The notes: a model not told the origin generated them from the sequence alone. Positions 10,030 to 17,467 are shown, counted from the first letter of the stretch. The stretch is DNA of 64,000 nt from Candidatus Mycolicibacterium alkanivorans (GCF_022760805.1 NZ_JAIVFL010000001.1:3658001-3722000); one strand, 5' to 3'. A program made the numbers and translations.

Positions 10030-10709
10030 CGGCCCCCACACCGGATGTGACGTTCAGCGTGCTGGACGTCACCCCGGAACGGTATGCGGTGTCGCCGATC
10101 CTGGAGGCGCACATCGGCATCTCGAGCACCGGCGACGAGTCCATCCATGCCATTGCGCTGCGCTGCCAGATCCGGATCCAGCCACTGCGACGGGCCTACA
10201 CCGACGAGGAGGCCGCCGGACTGCTGGACTTGTTCGGTCCGCGCGAGCGCTGGTCGGCCACCCAGCAGGCCTTCCCGTGGCTGCATACGACGTCAATGGT
10301 GCCCGGCTTCACCGGTGCCACCAGGTCCACGCTGTCCCTGCAGTGCACCTACGACGTCGAGGTGGCGGCCTCGAAGTACTTCCACGCTCTGCGCGACGGA
10401 ACGATCCCGCTGCAATTCCTCTTCAGCGGAACCATTTTCGGCGCCGGGGAGCGCGGGCTTCGAGTGCGTCACGTCTCCTGGGACTGCGAGGACTCCTACG
10501 ACATGCCGGTCGCAGTGTGGCGGGACCTCATCGCCCAGCACTACCCCAACTCGGGATGGTTGCGTCTGAGCCACGACAGCATCGCCACGCTGAGCGAGTT
10601 CAAGTCCCGCAGCGGTCTGCTCGATCTCGACGACGCGATCAGCGCGCTGGTGGCCGGCGCCACCCAGAAGACGGCGTGCACCAACGGCTCCTCGGGAGAG
10701 CGGCGATGA
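10026..10709 (+). CDS. DUF6084-like hydrogenase-locus protein
   Basis: A 227-residue protein without recognisable catalytic motifs, resembling the DUF6084 proteins found in actinobacterial hydrogenase loci (family name from memory). The text alternates beta-strand-like stretches (PDVTFSVLDVTPERYAV, IHAIALRCQIRIQP), suggesting an immunoglobulin-like or beta-sandwich core. The frame is open further upstream, but the ATG at 10026 overlaps the previous stop by 4 bp and gives the natural start. Its stop overlaps the next ATG in the same ATGA manner. No signal peptide or membrane segment is seen. Confidence 0.75.
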   Translation: MTAPTPDVTFSVLDVTPERYAVSPILEAHIGISSTGDESIHAIALRCQIRIQPLRRAYTDEEAAGLLDLFGPRERWSATQQAFPWLHTTSMVPGFTGATRSTLSLQCTYDVEVAASKYFHALRDGTIPLQFLFSGTIFGAGERGLRVRHVSWDCEDSYDMPVAVWRDLIAQHYPNSGWLRLSHDSIATLSEFKSRSGLLDLDDAISALVAGATQKTACTNGSSGERR

Positions 10710-12052
10710 CCCTCAGCTGGGACCATGCCCGCGCCGTGGCCGACGCCGTCCTCTACGAGGGCTATCTGCTCTACCCCTACCGCGCGTCATCCCGAAAAAA
10801 CCAGTGCCGCTGGCAGTTCGGCGTGCTCGGTCCGCCCGGTGCCGCCGAGGCCGGACTCGGCGAGGAAGGCACGCTGGACACCCGCCTGCTGATCGAGGGC
10901 GGCGGGAGGCTCACACTCGTGGTGCGGTTCCTGCAGCTGCAGCGCCGACAGGGCGAGCAGGCCGACGGGCGGCGCGGTCTGCATCCGGTCGAGGAGCTTG
11001 TCACCCCCGCGGGGACCTGGCTGTCCTGGGACGAGGCCGTCGAACGCGAGATCGTCCTTGGACCACTGAATCTCGCTGGTACACAACGCTCCTGGACGCT
11101 GCCTCTCGCGGTGCCCGGTGGGGTCGACGTCGGAGAGGTCGACGGTGGTCGGCTGGTGCGCACCCGCCGCGAATTGCTCGGCGCGGTCACCGTGGAGGTG
11201 ACACCCGATGACGACCTGGACGCCGTCCAGCTCACCGTCGCCAACACCGGGCCGCCCGCCGAAAACAAGGACGAGGCGATCGCCACCTCGATGATCGGCA
11301 CGCACGTCATCGCCGCCGTCTCCGGTGGCCGCTTCATCTCACTGCTGGAGCCGCCGCCGAGCGCAGCGGCTGCGGCGGCGCGCTGTCGGCACAACCGCTG
11401 TTTCCCCGTCCTGGCCGGACCGCCCGGCACCGACGACCTCATGCTGGTCTCGCCGATCATTCTCTACGACCACCCGGAAGTGGCCGAACAGAGCGTGGGC
11501 GCGCTGTACGACTCGACCGAGATCGACGAGATCCTCATTCTCCGGGTGATCACGATGACCGACGCCGAGAAGGCGCAGGCGCGGGCGACCGATCCGCTGG
11601 CCGCCGCGATCATCGACCGCTGCGACGCGATGTCACCGGAGGCGATGCAGCGTCTGCACGGCGTGCTGCGCGACCCGCGCGCCGACGCACTGGTCCCCGA
11701 GATACCCGACGGTGTGGACTGGTGGGATCCCCATGCCGACCAGGCGGTCCGCCCGGAGATCGACGGGGTCATGGTCGACGGGGTGACGGTGGCGCGAGGT
11801 AGCCGGGTGCGGCTGCGGCCCAGCCGGCGCGCGGACGCGCAGGACATCTTCGTCGCCGGTCGTACCGCACGGGTCACCGCGGTACATCAAGACGTCGACG
11901 GCAACACCCATGTCGCGGTGGTCGTCGACGACGACCCGGCGGCCGACCTGCACGACTGGTACGGGCGGTACCTGTACTTCGCGCCCGACGAGGTGGAGCC
12001 GCTCGGCACCGAAAAGCCGAACGCAGAAGGGAGTTCGAGATGGAGGTCGTAG
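10706..12052 (+). CDS. Conserved hydrogenase-locus protein, 448 residues, unknown function
   Basis: A 448-residue soluble protein. The N-terminus ADAVLYEGYLLYPYRASSRK is, as I recall it, strongly conserved in proteins next to group 1h hydrogenases, but I know no assigned function. The middle is beta-rich; the last 100 residues look like a separate small domain (GVTVARGSRVRLRPSRR, DGNTHVAVVVDDDP, YFAPDEVEPL). A much longer open frame runs upstream through the two preceding genes, but that is overlap of frames. The ATG at 10706 sits in an ATGA overlap with the DUF6084-like stop. Its end overlaps the next small gene by 13 bp. Confidence 0.8.
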   Translation: MTLSWDHARAVADAVLYEGYLLYPYRASSRKNQCRWQFGVLGPPGAAEAGLGEEGTLDTRLLIEGGGRLTLVVRFLQLQRRQGEQADGRRGLHPVEELVTPAGTWLSWDEAVEREIVLGPLNLAGTQRSWTLPLAVPGGVDVGEVDGGRLVRTRRELLGAVTVEVTPDDDLDAVQLTVANTGPPAENKDEAIATSMIGTHVIAAVSGGRFISLLEPPPSAAAAAARCRHNRCFPVLAGPPGTDDLMLVSPIILYDHPEVAEQSVGALYDSTEIDEILILRVITMTDAEKAQARATDPLAAAIIDRCDAMSPEAMQRLHGVLRDPRADALVPEIPDGVDWWDPHADQAVRPEIDGVMVDGVTVARGSRVRLRPSRRADAQDIFVAGRTARVTAVHQDVDGNTHVAVVVDDDPAADLHDWYGRYLYFAPDEVEPLGTEKPNAEGSSRWRS

Positions 12053-12159
12053 GGTGGATCGCCACGATCATCGTGGCGCTGATCGTCCTGGCCGGTGTGG
12101 TGATCGGGGTCCGGTCGATACCCGACGTTCAGCGCTACTTGCGGATGCGGCGCATGTAG
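12040..12159 (+). CDS. Small single-span membrane peptide of the hydrogenase operon (DUF6893-like)
   Basis: A 39-residue peptide. After MEVVGW it has one hydrophobic helix of about 20 residues (IATIIVALIVLAGVVIGV) followed by a positively charged tail (RSIPDVQRYLRMRRM), which predicts an N-out/C-in single-pass protein. It starts within the last 13 bases of the 448-residue gene after a GAAGGGAG ribosome site, and its TAG overlaps the GTG of the protease gene, so it is almost certainly translated. Similar mini-proteins (DUF6893, name from memory) recur in these loci. A role in anchoring the complex to the membrane is my inference. Confidence 0.8.
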   Translation: MEVVGWIATIIVALIVLAGVVIGVRSIPDVQRYLRMRRM

Positions 12160-12656
12160 TGGACGACGTGACCGACCGCATACTGATCGCCGGCGTCGGC
12201 AACATCTTCCTCGGCGACGACGGCTTCGGCCCCGAAGTGATCCGCCGGCTCGAGGATCGCTTCGGCGACGACACTGTCCGGGTCACCGACTACGGCATCG
12301 GCGGCATGCACCTGGCCTACGACCTGCTGGAGGACTGGTCGGCGCTGATCCTCGTCGATGCCCTGCCGAATCGCGGATCGCCAGGCCTGCTGCACGTGTT
12401 CGACGCCGACCATGAATCGCTCGGCGCCACTTCAGCGTTGGACGCGCACGCAATGGACCCCGGCACGGTGTTCGCCAGCCTGCGCGCTCTCGGCGGCATC
12501 GCGCCGCGGACCATCGTCGTCGGATGCGAGGCCCTCGACACCGACGACGGCATCGACCTGAGCCAGCCGGTGCGCGCAGCGCTGCCCGCCGCTGTGCAGG
12601 CGGTCCAGGCGGCCGTGGCGATACTGCGCGGCCGGCCCGCAGCACGGGAGGCGTGA
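12159..12656 (+). CDS. Hydrogenase maturation protease (HyaD/HybD family)
   Basis: A 165-residue endopeptidase that removes the C-terminal tail of the large subunit once nickel is inserted. It has the family opening AGVGNIFLGDDGFGPEV and the three presumed nickel-sensing ligands: Glu26 (GPEV), Asp67 (LVDALP) and His97 (DAHAM). The start is taken as the GTG overlapping the TAG of the membrane peptide; another GTG three codons later is possible. Its stop overlaps the ATG of the second hypC. Confidence 0.93.
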   Translation: MDDVTDRILIAGVGNIFLGDDGFGPEVIRRLEDRFGDDTVRVTDYGIGGMHLAYDLLEDWSALILVDALPNRGSPGLLHVFDADHESLGATSALDAHAMDPGTVFASLRALGGIAPRTIVVGCEALDTDDGIDLSQPVRAALPAAVQAVQAAVAILRGRPAAREA

Positions 12657-12904
12657 TGTGCCTCGGTATCCCGGGTCGGGTGGTGTCGATGATCGAGGGC
12701 TACGGCGGACAACTCGCCCTCGTCGACGTCGCCGGTGAAGCGCGGCGGGTCAACATCGGCATGCTGCCCGACGAAACCTTCAGCGCCGGCGACTGGGTGA
12801 TCATCCACATGGGCTTCGTCGTCGAGAAGACCGACGCGCGCGGCGCCGAGGCGGCGATGACCGGGCTGCGACTGATGGGCAGCGGACTCGACGAGCAGCC
12901 GTGA
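12656..12904 (+). CDS. hypC: HypC/HupF-family chaperone (copy 2)
   Basis: An 82-residue HypC-type protein beginning MCLGIPGRVV with the essential Cys2, followed by the beta-barrel pattern LALVDVAGEARRVNIGMLPD and DWVIIHMGFVVEK. It is clearly diverged from the hypC at 1345-1620. Being in the structural operon, right after the maturation protease, it may act as the dedicated chaperone of this large subunit, while the other copy works with HypD in the general pathway; this division is inference. Start and stop overlap both neighbours. Confidence 0.94.
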   Translation: MCLGIPGRVVSMIEGYGGQLALVDVAGEARRVNIGMLPDETFSAGDWVIIHMGFVVEKTDARGAEAAMTGLRLMGSGLDEQP

Positions 12905-13677
12905 CCACCGACAAGCCCGGCTGGGAGCTGTTCGCCCGCTACGCATTCCCGCCCAACGAACTCGGCTACTGCGGGCCGCCCGACTCCTCGGTCCTGCTGC
13001 GCCGCGGTGGCCACACCGAGATCGCCGAACTCGCGGCCGGTTTCGAGGGTGCCTGGCCCTACCTCGAGGAGATCGCCACCGCCATCGGCGCCCGCAGCCC
13101 ACTCGACACCGAGGTGGTGCGCAGCTACTGGATCGGCGGGCCGCAGGTGGCCGCCGTCGACAGGGCGAGACTATGGAGCCGGTTGGGCACGGTGTTCGCC
13201 AACCAGCCCACCGGCGTGCTGGATACGGTCGGCGGCAAAGCGGTGGCTCACCACAGCTTCCACGTCTTCGTCGTCTACCCATGGGTGCGCTTCCTGCACC
13301 TCGACCCGTCCACCCCGTTGCGAATCCTGCAGTCCTGCCGGATTCGTTGGGGCACAGTGGAATCTGTCGACGATGAACAAGTCGTCATGGTTTCACGGCC
13401 GCTGCGGTTCGACGACGGCGCGCTGAGACTGGGCGAGGACACCACCGAGTCCGCGTGCTGGAGCCGCGACGGCACCTCCCTGGCACCGGCACCCCGGCGG
13501 GGTGACACGGTCGCGGCGCACTGGGACTGGATCTGCGATCGCCTCGACGCCGACGAGGTCGCCTTCCTGGAACAGGCCACCGTCGCGACGCTGGACATTG
13601 TGAACGCCGCATTCCCGGCGGCGGCCGCGGCGACCAGGGATCCGTGCGGGGTGGGTTGCCAGTCCCCCGGTCCGTAG
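12901..13677 (+). CDS. DUF6390-like protein, last gene of the hydrogenase operon, 3' end altered
   Basis: A 258-residue protein of unknown function, similar to the DUF6390 proteins of hydrogenase loci (family name from memory). The GTG start overlaps the hypC stop. Conserved-looking segments are FARYAFPPNELGYCGP, VRSYWIGGPQ, HHSFHVFVVYPWVRFL and AHWDWICDRL. The last 18 or so residues (after DIVNAAFP) are encoded by what is, on the other strand, an intact stretch of an epimerase gene, so the authentic C-terminus has probably been replaced at a deletion junction around 13617-13635. The bulk of the protein appears intact, so it may still function. Confidence 0.7.
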   Translation: MTTDKPGWELFARYAFPPNELGYCGPPDSSVLLRRGGHTEIAELAAGFEGAWPYLEEIATAIGARSPLDTEVVRSYWIGGPQVAAVDRARLWSRLGTVFANQPTGVLDTVGGKAVAHHSFHVFVVYPWVRFLHLDPSTPLRILQSCRIRWGTVESVDDEQVVMVSRPLRFDDGALRLGEDTTESACWSRDGTSLAPAPRRGDTVAAHWDWICDRLDADEVAFLEQATVATLDIVNAAFPAAAAATRDPCGVGCQSPGP

Positions 13678-14195
13678 GTATCGGAGACACGCAGCGCCAC
13701 GGCCGGCAGGCCCCTGCCGCGGGCGTAGTCGAACACCAGCTGCTCGGCCTGAGCCCGCGAGCGGATGTAGTCGCCCGCCTTCGGCCCCCAGTCGAACGGG
13801 GTGTCCTCGTCGACCGGTCCGCCCGATCCGAGGCCGATGGTGCCGATCGTGCTGGCGAACACGAAGCGCCGAAGGTCTGCCTCCACGGCGGCGTCGAGCA
13901 CGTGACGAAGTCCCTCGACGTTGGTGCGGTAGAGCGGGGCGGGGTCGCGAAGGTACGCCCTGGTGTCCACGACGCGGTAGTAGACGACGTCGCAGCCGGC
14001 CATCGCCATACGCAGCGCCCGGTCGTCGAAGATGTCGCCGTAGAGGCGCTGCACCGCCAAGCCCTCGAGGCCGCGGGTGGGGCTGTTCTCGCGTAGCATC
14101 ACCCGGACGCTGTCGCCGCGCTCGACGAGTTGGCGCGTCACGTGGGAGCCGAGGAAACCGCTCGCACCCATCACCAGTTTGCCGGCGCCGGCCAT
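13620..14195 (-). pseudogene. NAD-dependent epimerase/dehydratase, 3' part missing
   Basis: From the ATG at 14195 the frame encodes about 190 residues of an extended short-chain dehydrogenase: a Rossmann motif GASGFLGSH near residue 10, YGDIFDDRAL, a catalytic-like region FASTIGTIGLG, and the substrate-side segment VSDTYGPGDWQPTPHGS. Homology stops at VAAAAAG near 13625; beyond that the frame continues only as antisense of the DUF6390-like gene. The YxxxK motif region reads YIRSRAQAE. About one third of a normal 320-340-residue protein is gone, so I call it a pseudogene formed by a deletion joining two convergent genes. Confidence 0.8.
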
Positions 14196-14240
14196 GCCCG
14201 CAGCATGCCTGATGCGCGGGCGAGAAGACAAGATGCCGGC

Positions 14241-14301
14241 GTGCCTCACCTACTTTGAGCGCGTGGCCGGTGGTGGTGCCTCACCTATTTTGAGCGCGTG
14301 G
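14241..14301 (+). repeat. IS left terminus, two 26-bp direct boxes
   Basis: Boxes at 14241-14266 and 14276-14301 read GTGCCTCACCTA(C/T)TTTGAGC then GCGTGG, identical except for one base, with 9 bp between them. They match the inverted pair at the right end. Confidence 0.93.
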
Positions 14302-14320
14302 CCCGGAAGGCTTGCCCGAT

Positions 14321-15580
14321 GTGGAAGGCAAGATCGACATGGCTGCGAGGCGGCAGGTAGCCAACAAGCTGCGAGGTCAGTACCGCAAGGCGTCCAAGGC
14401 GGACAAGACCAAGATCCTGGATCGGGTGGTGGCCACCACGGGGATGGGCCGCTCGACGGCCCGGCGGATGCTGACCGGCCCGAGACTGCCGGAGCCGGCC
14501 GAGCAGGTCGACGGGCGCAGGTTGCGGGCGCGGGGCTTCAGTGACGACGCCAGGGCGCTTTTGGAGCACGTGTGGGCCTTGATGGGCATGCCGTGCGGCA
14601 AGTACCTGGTGGTCATGGTCGAACTATGGCTGCCGCTGCTGGCCGCCGCCAGTGATCTTGACAAACCGTTCGCCACCGAAGCGGCCGTGGCGGAGCTGAA
14701 GGCGATGAGCGCAGCCACCGTGGACCGCTACCTCAAACCCGCCCGAGACCGGATGCGCATCAAGGGCATCTCGACGACGAAACCCTCACCGCTGCTGCGT
14801 AATTCGATCGCCATCCGCACCTGCGCTGATGAGGCGCCTGATGCCCCGGGGGTGATCGAGGCCGACACCGTGGCGCACTGCGGCCCGACGTTGATCGGCG
14901 AATTCGCCCGCACCCTGACGATGACCGACCTGGTGACCGGCTGGACCGAGAACTGCTCGATCCGCAACAACGCCTCCAAGTGGATCCTCGAGGGCATCGA
15001 GGAACTGCAGGAGCGCTTCCCGTTCGATCTGGTGATTTTCGATTCGGACTGCGGGTCTGAGTTCATCAATCACGAAGTCGCCGACTGGCTGCAGGACCGC
15101 GACATCGCCCAGACTCGATCGCGGCCGTACCAGAAGAACGACCAGGCCCACGTCGAGTCCAAGAACAACCATGTGGTGCGCAAACACGCGTTCTACTGGC
15201 GCTATGACACCCCGGCGGAGCTGGAACTGCTCAACCGGCTGTGGCCGATGGTGTCGCTGCGCCTGAACTTCTTCACCCCGACGAAAAAGCCCGTCGGCTA
15301 CACCACCACCGCCAACGGCCGCCGCAAGCGCATCTACGACAAGCCAGCCACCCCGTGGCAGCGCCTGCAGGCATCGGAACATATTGATACACAACAACTC
15401 TCGAACGTGGCCGCGCGAATCGAAGGCATCAACCCGGCCGATCTGACCCGACAGATCAACACCATCCAAATGCAACTGCTGGACCTGGCCAAGGCCAAGA
15501 CCGAGGCCCTCGCCGCCGCACGCCACACCGACCTGCAAGCATTGGACCCGTCAATCAACCGATTGGCCAAGGCGAAGTAA
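14321..15580 (+). CDS. DDE (integrase-core) transposase
   Basis: About 419 residues from the GTG; an ATG six codons later is an alternative. The N-terminus is a helix-turn-helix region (ATTGMGRSTARRMLTGP). The integrase core follows, with the DDE triad in EADTV, DSDCGSEF and HVESKNN (about residues 182, 243 and 279). A basic C-terminus ends at INRLAKAK. The frame is intact, so the copy may be active. GGAAGG precedes the GTG. Confidence 0.9.
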   Translation: MEGKIDMAARRQVANKLRGQYRKASKADKTKILDRVVATTGMGRSTARRMLTGPRLPEPAEQVDGRRLRARGFSDDARALLEHVWALMGMPCGKYLVVMVELWLPLLAAASDLDKPFATEAAVAELKAMSAATVDRYLKPARDRMRIKGISTTKPSPLLRNSIAIRTCADEAPDAPGVIEADTVAHCGPTLIGEFARTLTMTDLVTGWTENCSIRNNASKWILEGIEELQERFPFDLVIFDSDCGSEFINHEVADWLQDRDIAQTRSRPYQKNDQAHVESKNNHVVRKHAFYWRYDTPAELELLNRLWPMVSLRLNFFTPTKKPVGYTTTANGRRKRIYDKPATPWQRLQASEHIDTQQLSNVAARIEGINPADLTRQINTIQMQLLDLAKAKTEALAAARHTDLQALDPSINRLAKAK

Positions 15581-15590
15581 CGCAAGCCCT

Positions 15591-15652
15591 CCACGCGCTC
15601 ACCATGCGTGAGGCACCAGCTCACCCTTCGCGCTCACATTTACGTGAGGCAC
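15591..15652 (-). repeat. IS right terminus, two inverted 26-bp boxes
   Basis: Read on the minus strand, the outer box is GTGCCTCACGTAAATGTGAG onward and the inner box is GTGCCTCACGCATGGTGAGC then GCGTGG. Both keep GTGCCTCAC and GAGCGCG of the left end and vary in the spacer between. Confidence 0.92.
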
Positions 15653-15823
15653 CTCGGATGCGGGAAGTGTTCACTGCCGCAGCCCGGATGAGCGGCCCGG
15701 TGATGTTGACTAGGATCGGGGCGCAAGCAGGCGACACGGAGGTCGAGCGCCATTTCTCCCACCCGAACCACCCCAGAGGTCGAAGCCGACACACCGGCCA
15801 CCGCCACCACCCGACCGCTGTAC

Positions 15824-16294
15824 TTGGGCACTGGGCACGACGTGCGCTTCGCAGCCGACGCTCTCATCGACGATGTCGACCGGCCGTGGTCGGCGTCGGT
15901 GCCCGCCGAGGATCCCGAGTCGCCGGACTTCTCCCCTCAGCGTCACTGGGCCTCGGTGCTTCTCGGCGCGCTGGGAATCCTGGTCCTGGCCGCGTTGGTC
16001 GCCGCCGTGATCACCGTCGCGCACAATTCGTCGGAGCCCGCCGAGGATGCTCCCCCGCCGGCGCCGCCCTCGACGTCGGCAGTCGCTGTCACGCCGGAAC
16101 CGTCGTCGGCCCTCGCACCTCCGCCGGTAGCCCCCGCTCGCACCACACCGCCGGCCTTCGCCAGTGTCACAGCGACGGCCTCCACCGTGGTCGCCCCGCC
16201 GCCGCCGGCCGTACAGCCGGGTGCACCGCAGCCCAATCCTGGTGTGCGCCGGCGGCTGCACGACCTGTTCCCGCGGCTGTTCCCGAATCGCTAG
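15824..16294 (+). CDS. Single-pass membrane protein with Pro/Ala-rich extracellular tail
   Basis: A cytoplasmic head (about 40 residues), one transmembrane helix (VLLGALGILVLAALVAAVIT) and a Pro/Ala/Thr-rich tail ending RLHDLFPRLFPNR, a common mycobacterial envelope-protein design. Function is unknown. The first standard start codon in frame is the TTG at 15824, which has no good ribosome site. An ATT at 15752 lies 9 bases after ACGGAGG and would add 24 residues (ISPTRTTPEVEAD onward) that read as coding; this may be the true, non-canonical start. Confidence 0.65.
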   Translation: MGTGHDVRFAADALIDDVDRPWSASVPAEDPESPDFSPQRHWASVLLGALGILVLAALVAAVITVAHNSSEPAEDAPPPAPPSTSAVAVTPEPSSALAPPPVAPARTTPPAFASVTATASTVVAPPPPAVQPGAPQPNPGVRRRLHDLFPRLFPNR

Positions 16295-16488
16295 CCGACT
16301 CCCTGGGCTACCCGGTGATCCACCATCTCACCAGTCCGCTGCGCAAGGCAGCAGCGGCCGCCGCCCGGCCCGATCACCTCCATCTGCGGGCCGGCACGGG
16401 ATTTCGCCGCATCACCGAGGAACCGACGGCGCAGATACTGACCCGCCTGGCGGCCGGGCTCCGAGGTCTCAGCGCCGCCGGGCGGTGA
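16290..16488 (+). pseudogene. C-terminal remnant of a nitronate monooxygenase-like gene
   Basis: The frame LADSLGYPVIHHLTSPLR through HLRAGTGFRRITEEPTAQIL to the stop at 16488 matches the C-terminal end of 2-nitropropane dioxygenase / nitronate monooxygenase proteins (the YPxIHHLTxPLR and AGTGxR signatures). The FMN-binding barrel is absent; the sequence upstream belongs to the membrane protein. About 65 residues of a protein normally over 320 remain. Its end overlaps the convergent methyltransferase by 20 bp. Confidence 0.75.
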
Positions 16489-17281
16489 GAACCAGGTACT
16501 CCCACTGCATGGTCGGCGAATCGGCCAGTGCACGGTCACCGAGCGCGGCCAGTTCCGCGTCTAGTGCGGCGGCGTTCTCGTCATCGATGGACTGGTAAGC
16601 CGAGACTATCGGACCGTAGTTGGCCTTGAAGTAGTCCCGGAACGCCGCGCCGTCGCTGAATCTGCCGACCGCCAGCGCACCGCGCCGGCGGCCGATGCCG
16701 TCCACCCGGTCACCGAACAACGTGCGGACGTGGGCCTCGTCGCCCCACAGCGGTGCCGGCTGCACCCCGGGCGGCGGAGCAGGCAGGTACGGCTTCATCG
16801 TCGCGAACATCTGCCCGATGAATCCGCTCGGAGTCCAGCTGAGCACCGCGACGGTTCCTCCCGGGCGGCACACGCGGATCAGTTCGTCGGCCGCCCGCTG
16901 ATGATGCGGGGCGAACATGACGCCGATACTGGAGATGACCGCGTCGAACTCGCCGTCGGCGAACGGCAGCGCTTCGGCGTTGGCTTCGCGGAACTCCACA
17001 TCCGCGCCGCGGGCAGCCGCTGCCGCCCGCCCGTGCTCCAACAGCTCGGGGCATAGATCACTTGCGATGACGCGGGCTCCGAGGGCGGCGGCGGCGAATG
17101 CCGCGCTACCGGTGCCGGCTGCGACGTCGAGCACCCGGTCACCGGACTGGATTCCGGCTGCCGCAACGAGTTCCGATCCCAGCGGAAGGACCAGGTCGTC
17201 GGCGACGGCGCGGTAGTCACCCAGCGCCCACACCGCGCGGTGTTTGGCTTCCAGTTCTCGGTCGATGATGGTTGCACTCAT
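16469..17281 (-). CDS. Class I SAM-dependent methyltransferase
   Basis: A 270-residue UbiE/COQ5-type (Methyltransf_11) enzyme; substrate unknown. SAM-binding motif I is RVLDVAAGTGSAAF, followed by acidic ASDLCPELLEHG, FREANAEALPFADGEFDAV and the VCRPGGTVAVLSW segment. The start MSATIIDRELEAKH at 17281 is chosen because the upstream part of the open frame is repetitive and non-coding in appearance; GAGAGG lies upstream. It diverges from an HxlR regulator, and each of the two genes has the same palindromic operator upstream, so it is probably that regulator's target. Confidence 0.88.
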   Translation of the reverse strand: MSATIIDRELEAKHRAVWALGDYRAVADDLVLPLGSELVAAAGIQSGDRVLDVAAGTGSAAFAAAALGARVIASDLCPELLEHGRAAAAARGADVEFREANAEALPFADGEFDAVISSIGVMFAPHHQRAADELIRVCRPGGTVAVLSWTPSGFIGQMFATMKPYLPAPPPGVQPAPLWGDEAHVRTLFGDRVDGIGRRRGALAVGRFSDGAAFRDYFKANYGPIVSAYQSIDDENAAALDAELAALGDRALADSPTMQWEYLVLTARRR

Positions 17282-17362
17282 GTCTGTTCTCCTCTCGAAG
17301 TGCTGATGCCAGCCTGCGCCGAAGGGCGAACCGATTCCAGTGCGCGATCTGAACCAGCAGCG

Positions 17363-17377
17363 GTACAGGATGTGTAC
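17363..17377. promoter_or_regulatory. Operator 1, GTACA-N5-TGTAC
   Basis: GTACAGGATGTGTAC is a perfect 5-5 inverted repeat with a 5-bp spacer, 82 bp upstream of the methyltransferase start. The flanking bases AGCG are shared with operator 2. Dyad spacing suits a winged-helix dimer such as the adjacent HxlR protein. Confidence 0.7.
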
Positions 17378-17428
17378 CGGCCGGGGCGATCGCCCGACGA
17401 CGGCGTGGTTCCAATCGCACTCGCGCTC

Positions 17429-17467
17429 CGCGATGCGCGATGCGCGATGCGCGATGCGCGATGCGCG
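17429..17467. repeat. Heptamer tandem repeat (CGCGATG)5
   Basis: Five exact copies of CGCGATG run from 17429 to 17463, with a partial sixth to 17467. They lie between the two operators, in non-coding DNA, and probably vary in copy number between strains. Confidence 0.95.

Larger units (their letters stand above)
14241..15652 (+). mobile_element. Insertion sequence, about 1.41 kb, with doubled terminal repeats
   Basis: One transposase gene lies between inverted ends. Each end carries two copies of a 26-bp box, GTGCCTCAC-N8-GAGCGCG(TGG): 14241-14266 and 14276-14301 on the left, 15591-15616 and 15627-15652 inverted on the right. No clear target-site duplication is seen: flanks read GATGCCGGC on the left and CTCGGATGC on the right. 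The element sits about 45 bp upstream of the truncated epimerase. The family is uncertain; the doubled subterminal boxes and long DDE transposase fit an IS481/ISNCY-like group. Confidence 0.88.

Noticed and set aside
9434..12052. 872-residue open frame spanning three genes
   Set aside because: Only the part from 10706 is coding; upstream it overlaps DUF5947-like and DUF6084-like genes in the wrong frame (Arg/Ser/Pro-rich text).
14225..15670. Target-site duplication of the IS element
   Set aside because: Flanks GATGCCGGC and CTCGGATGC share only GATGC, and not adjacent to the ends on both sides.
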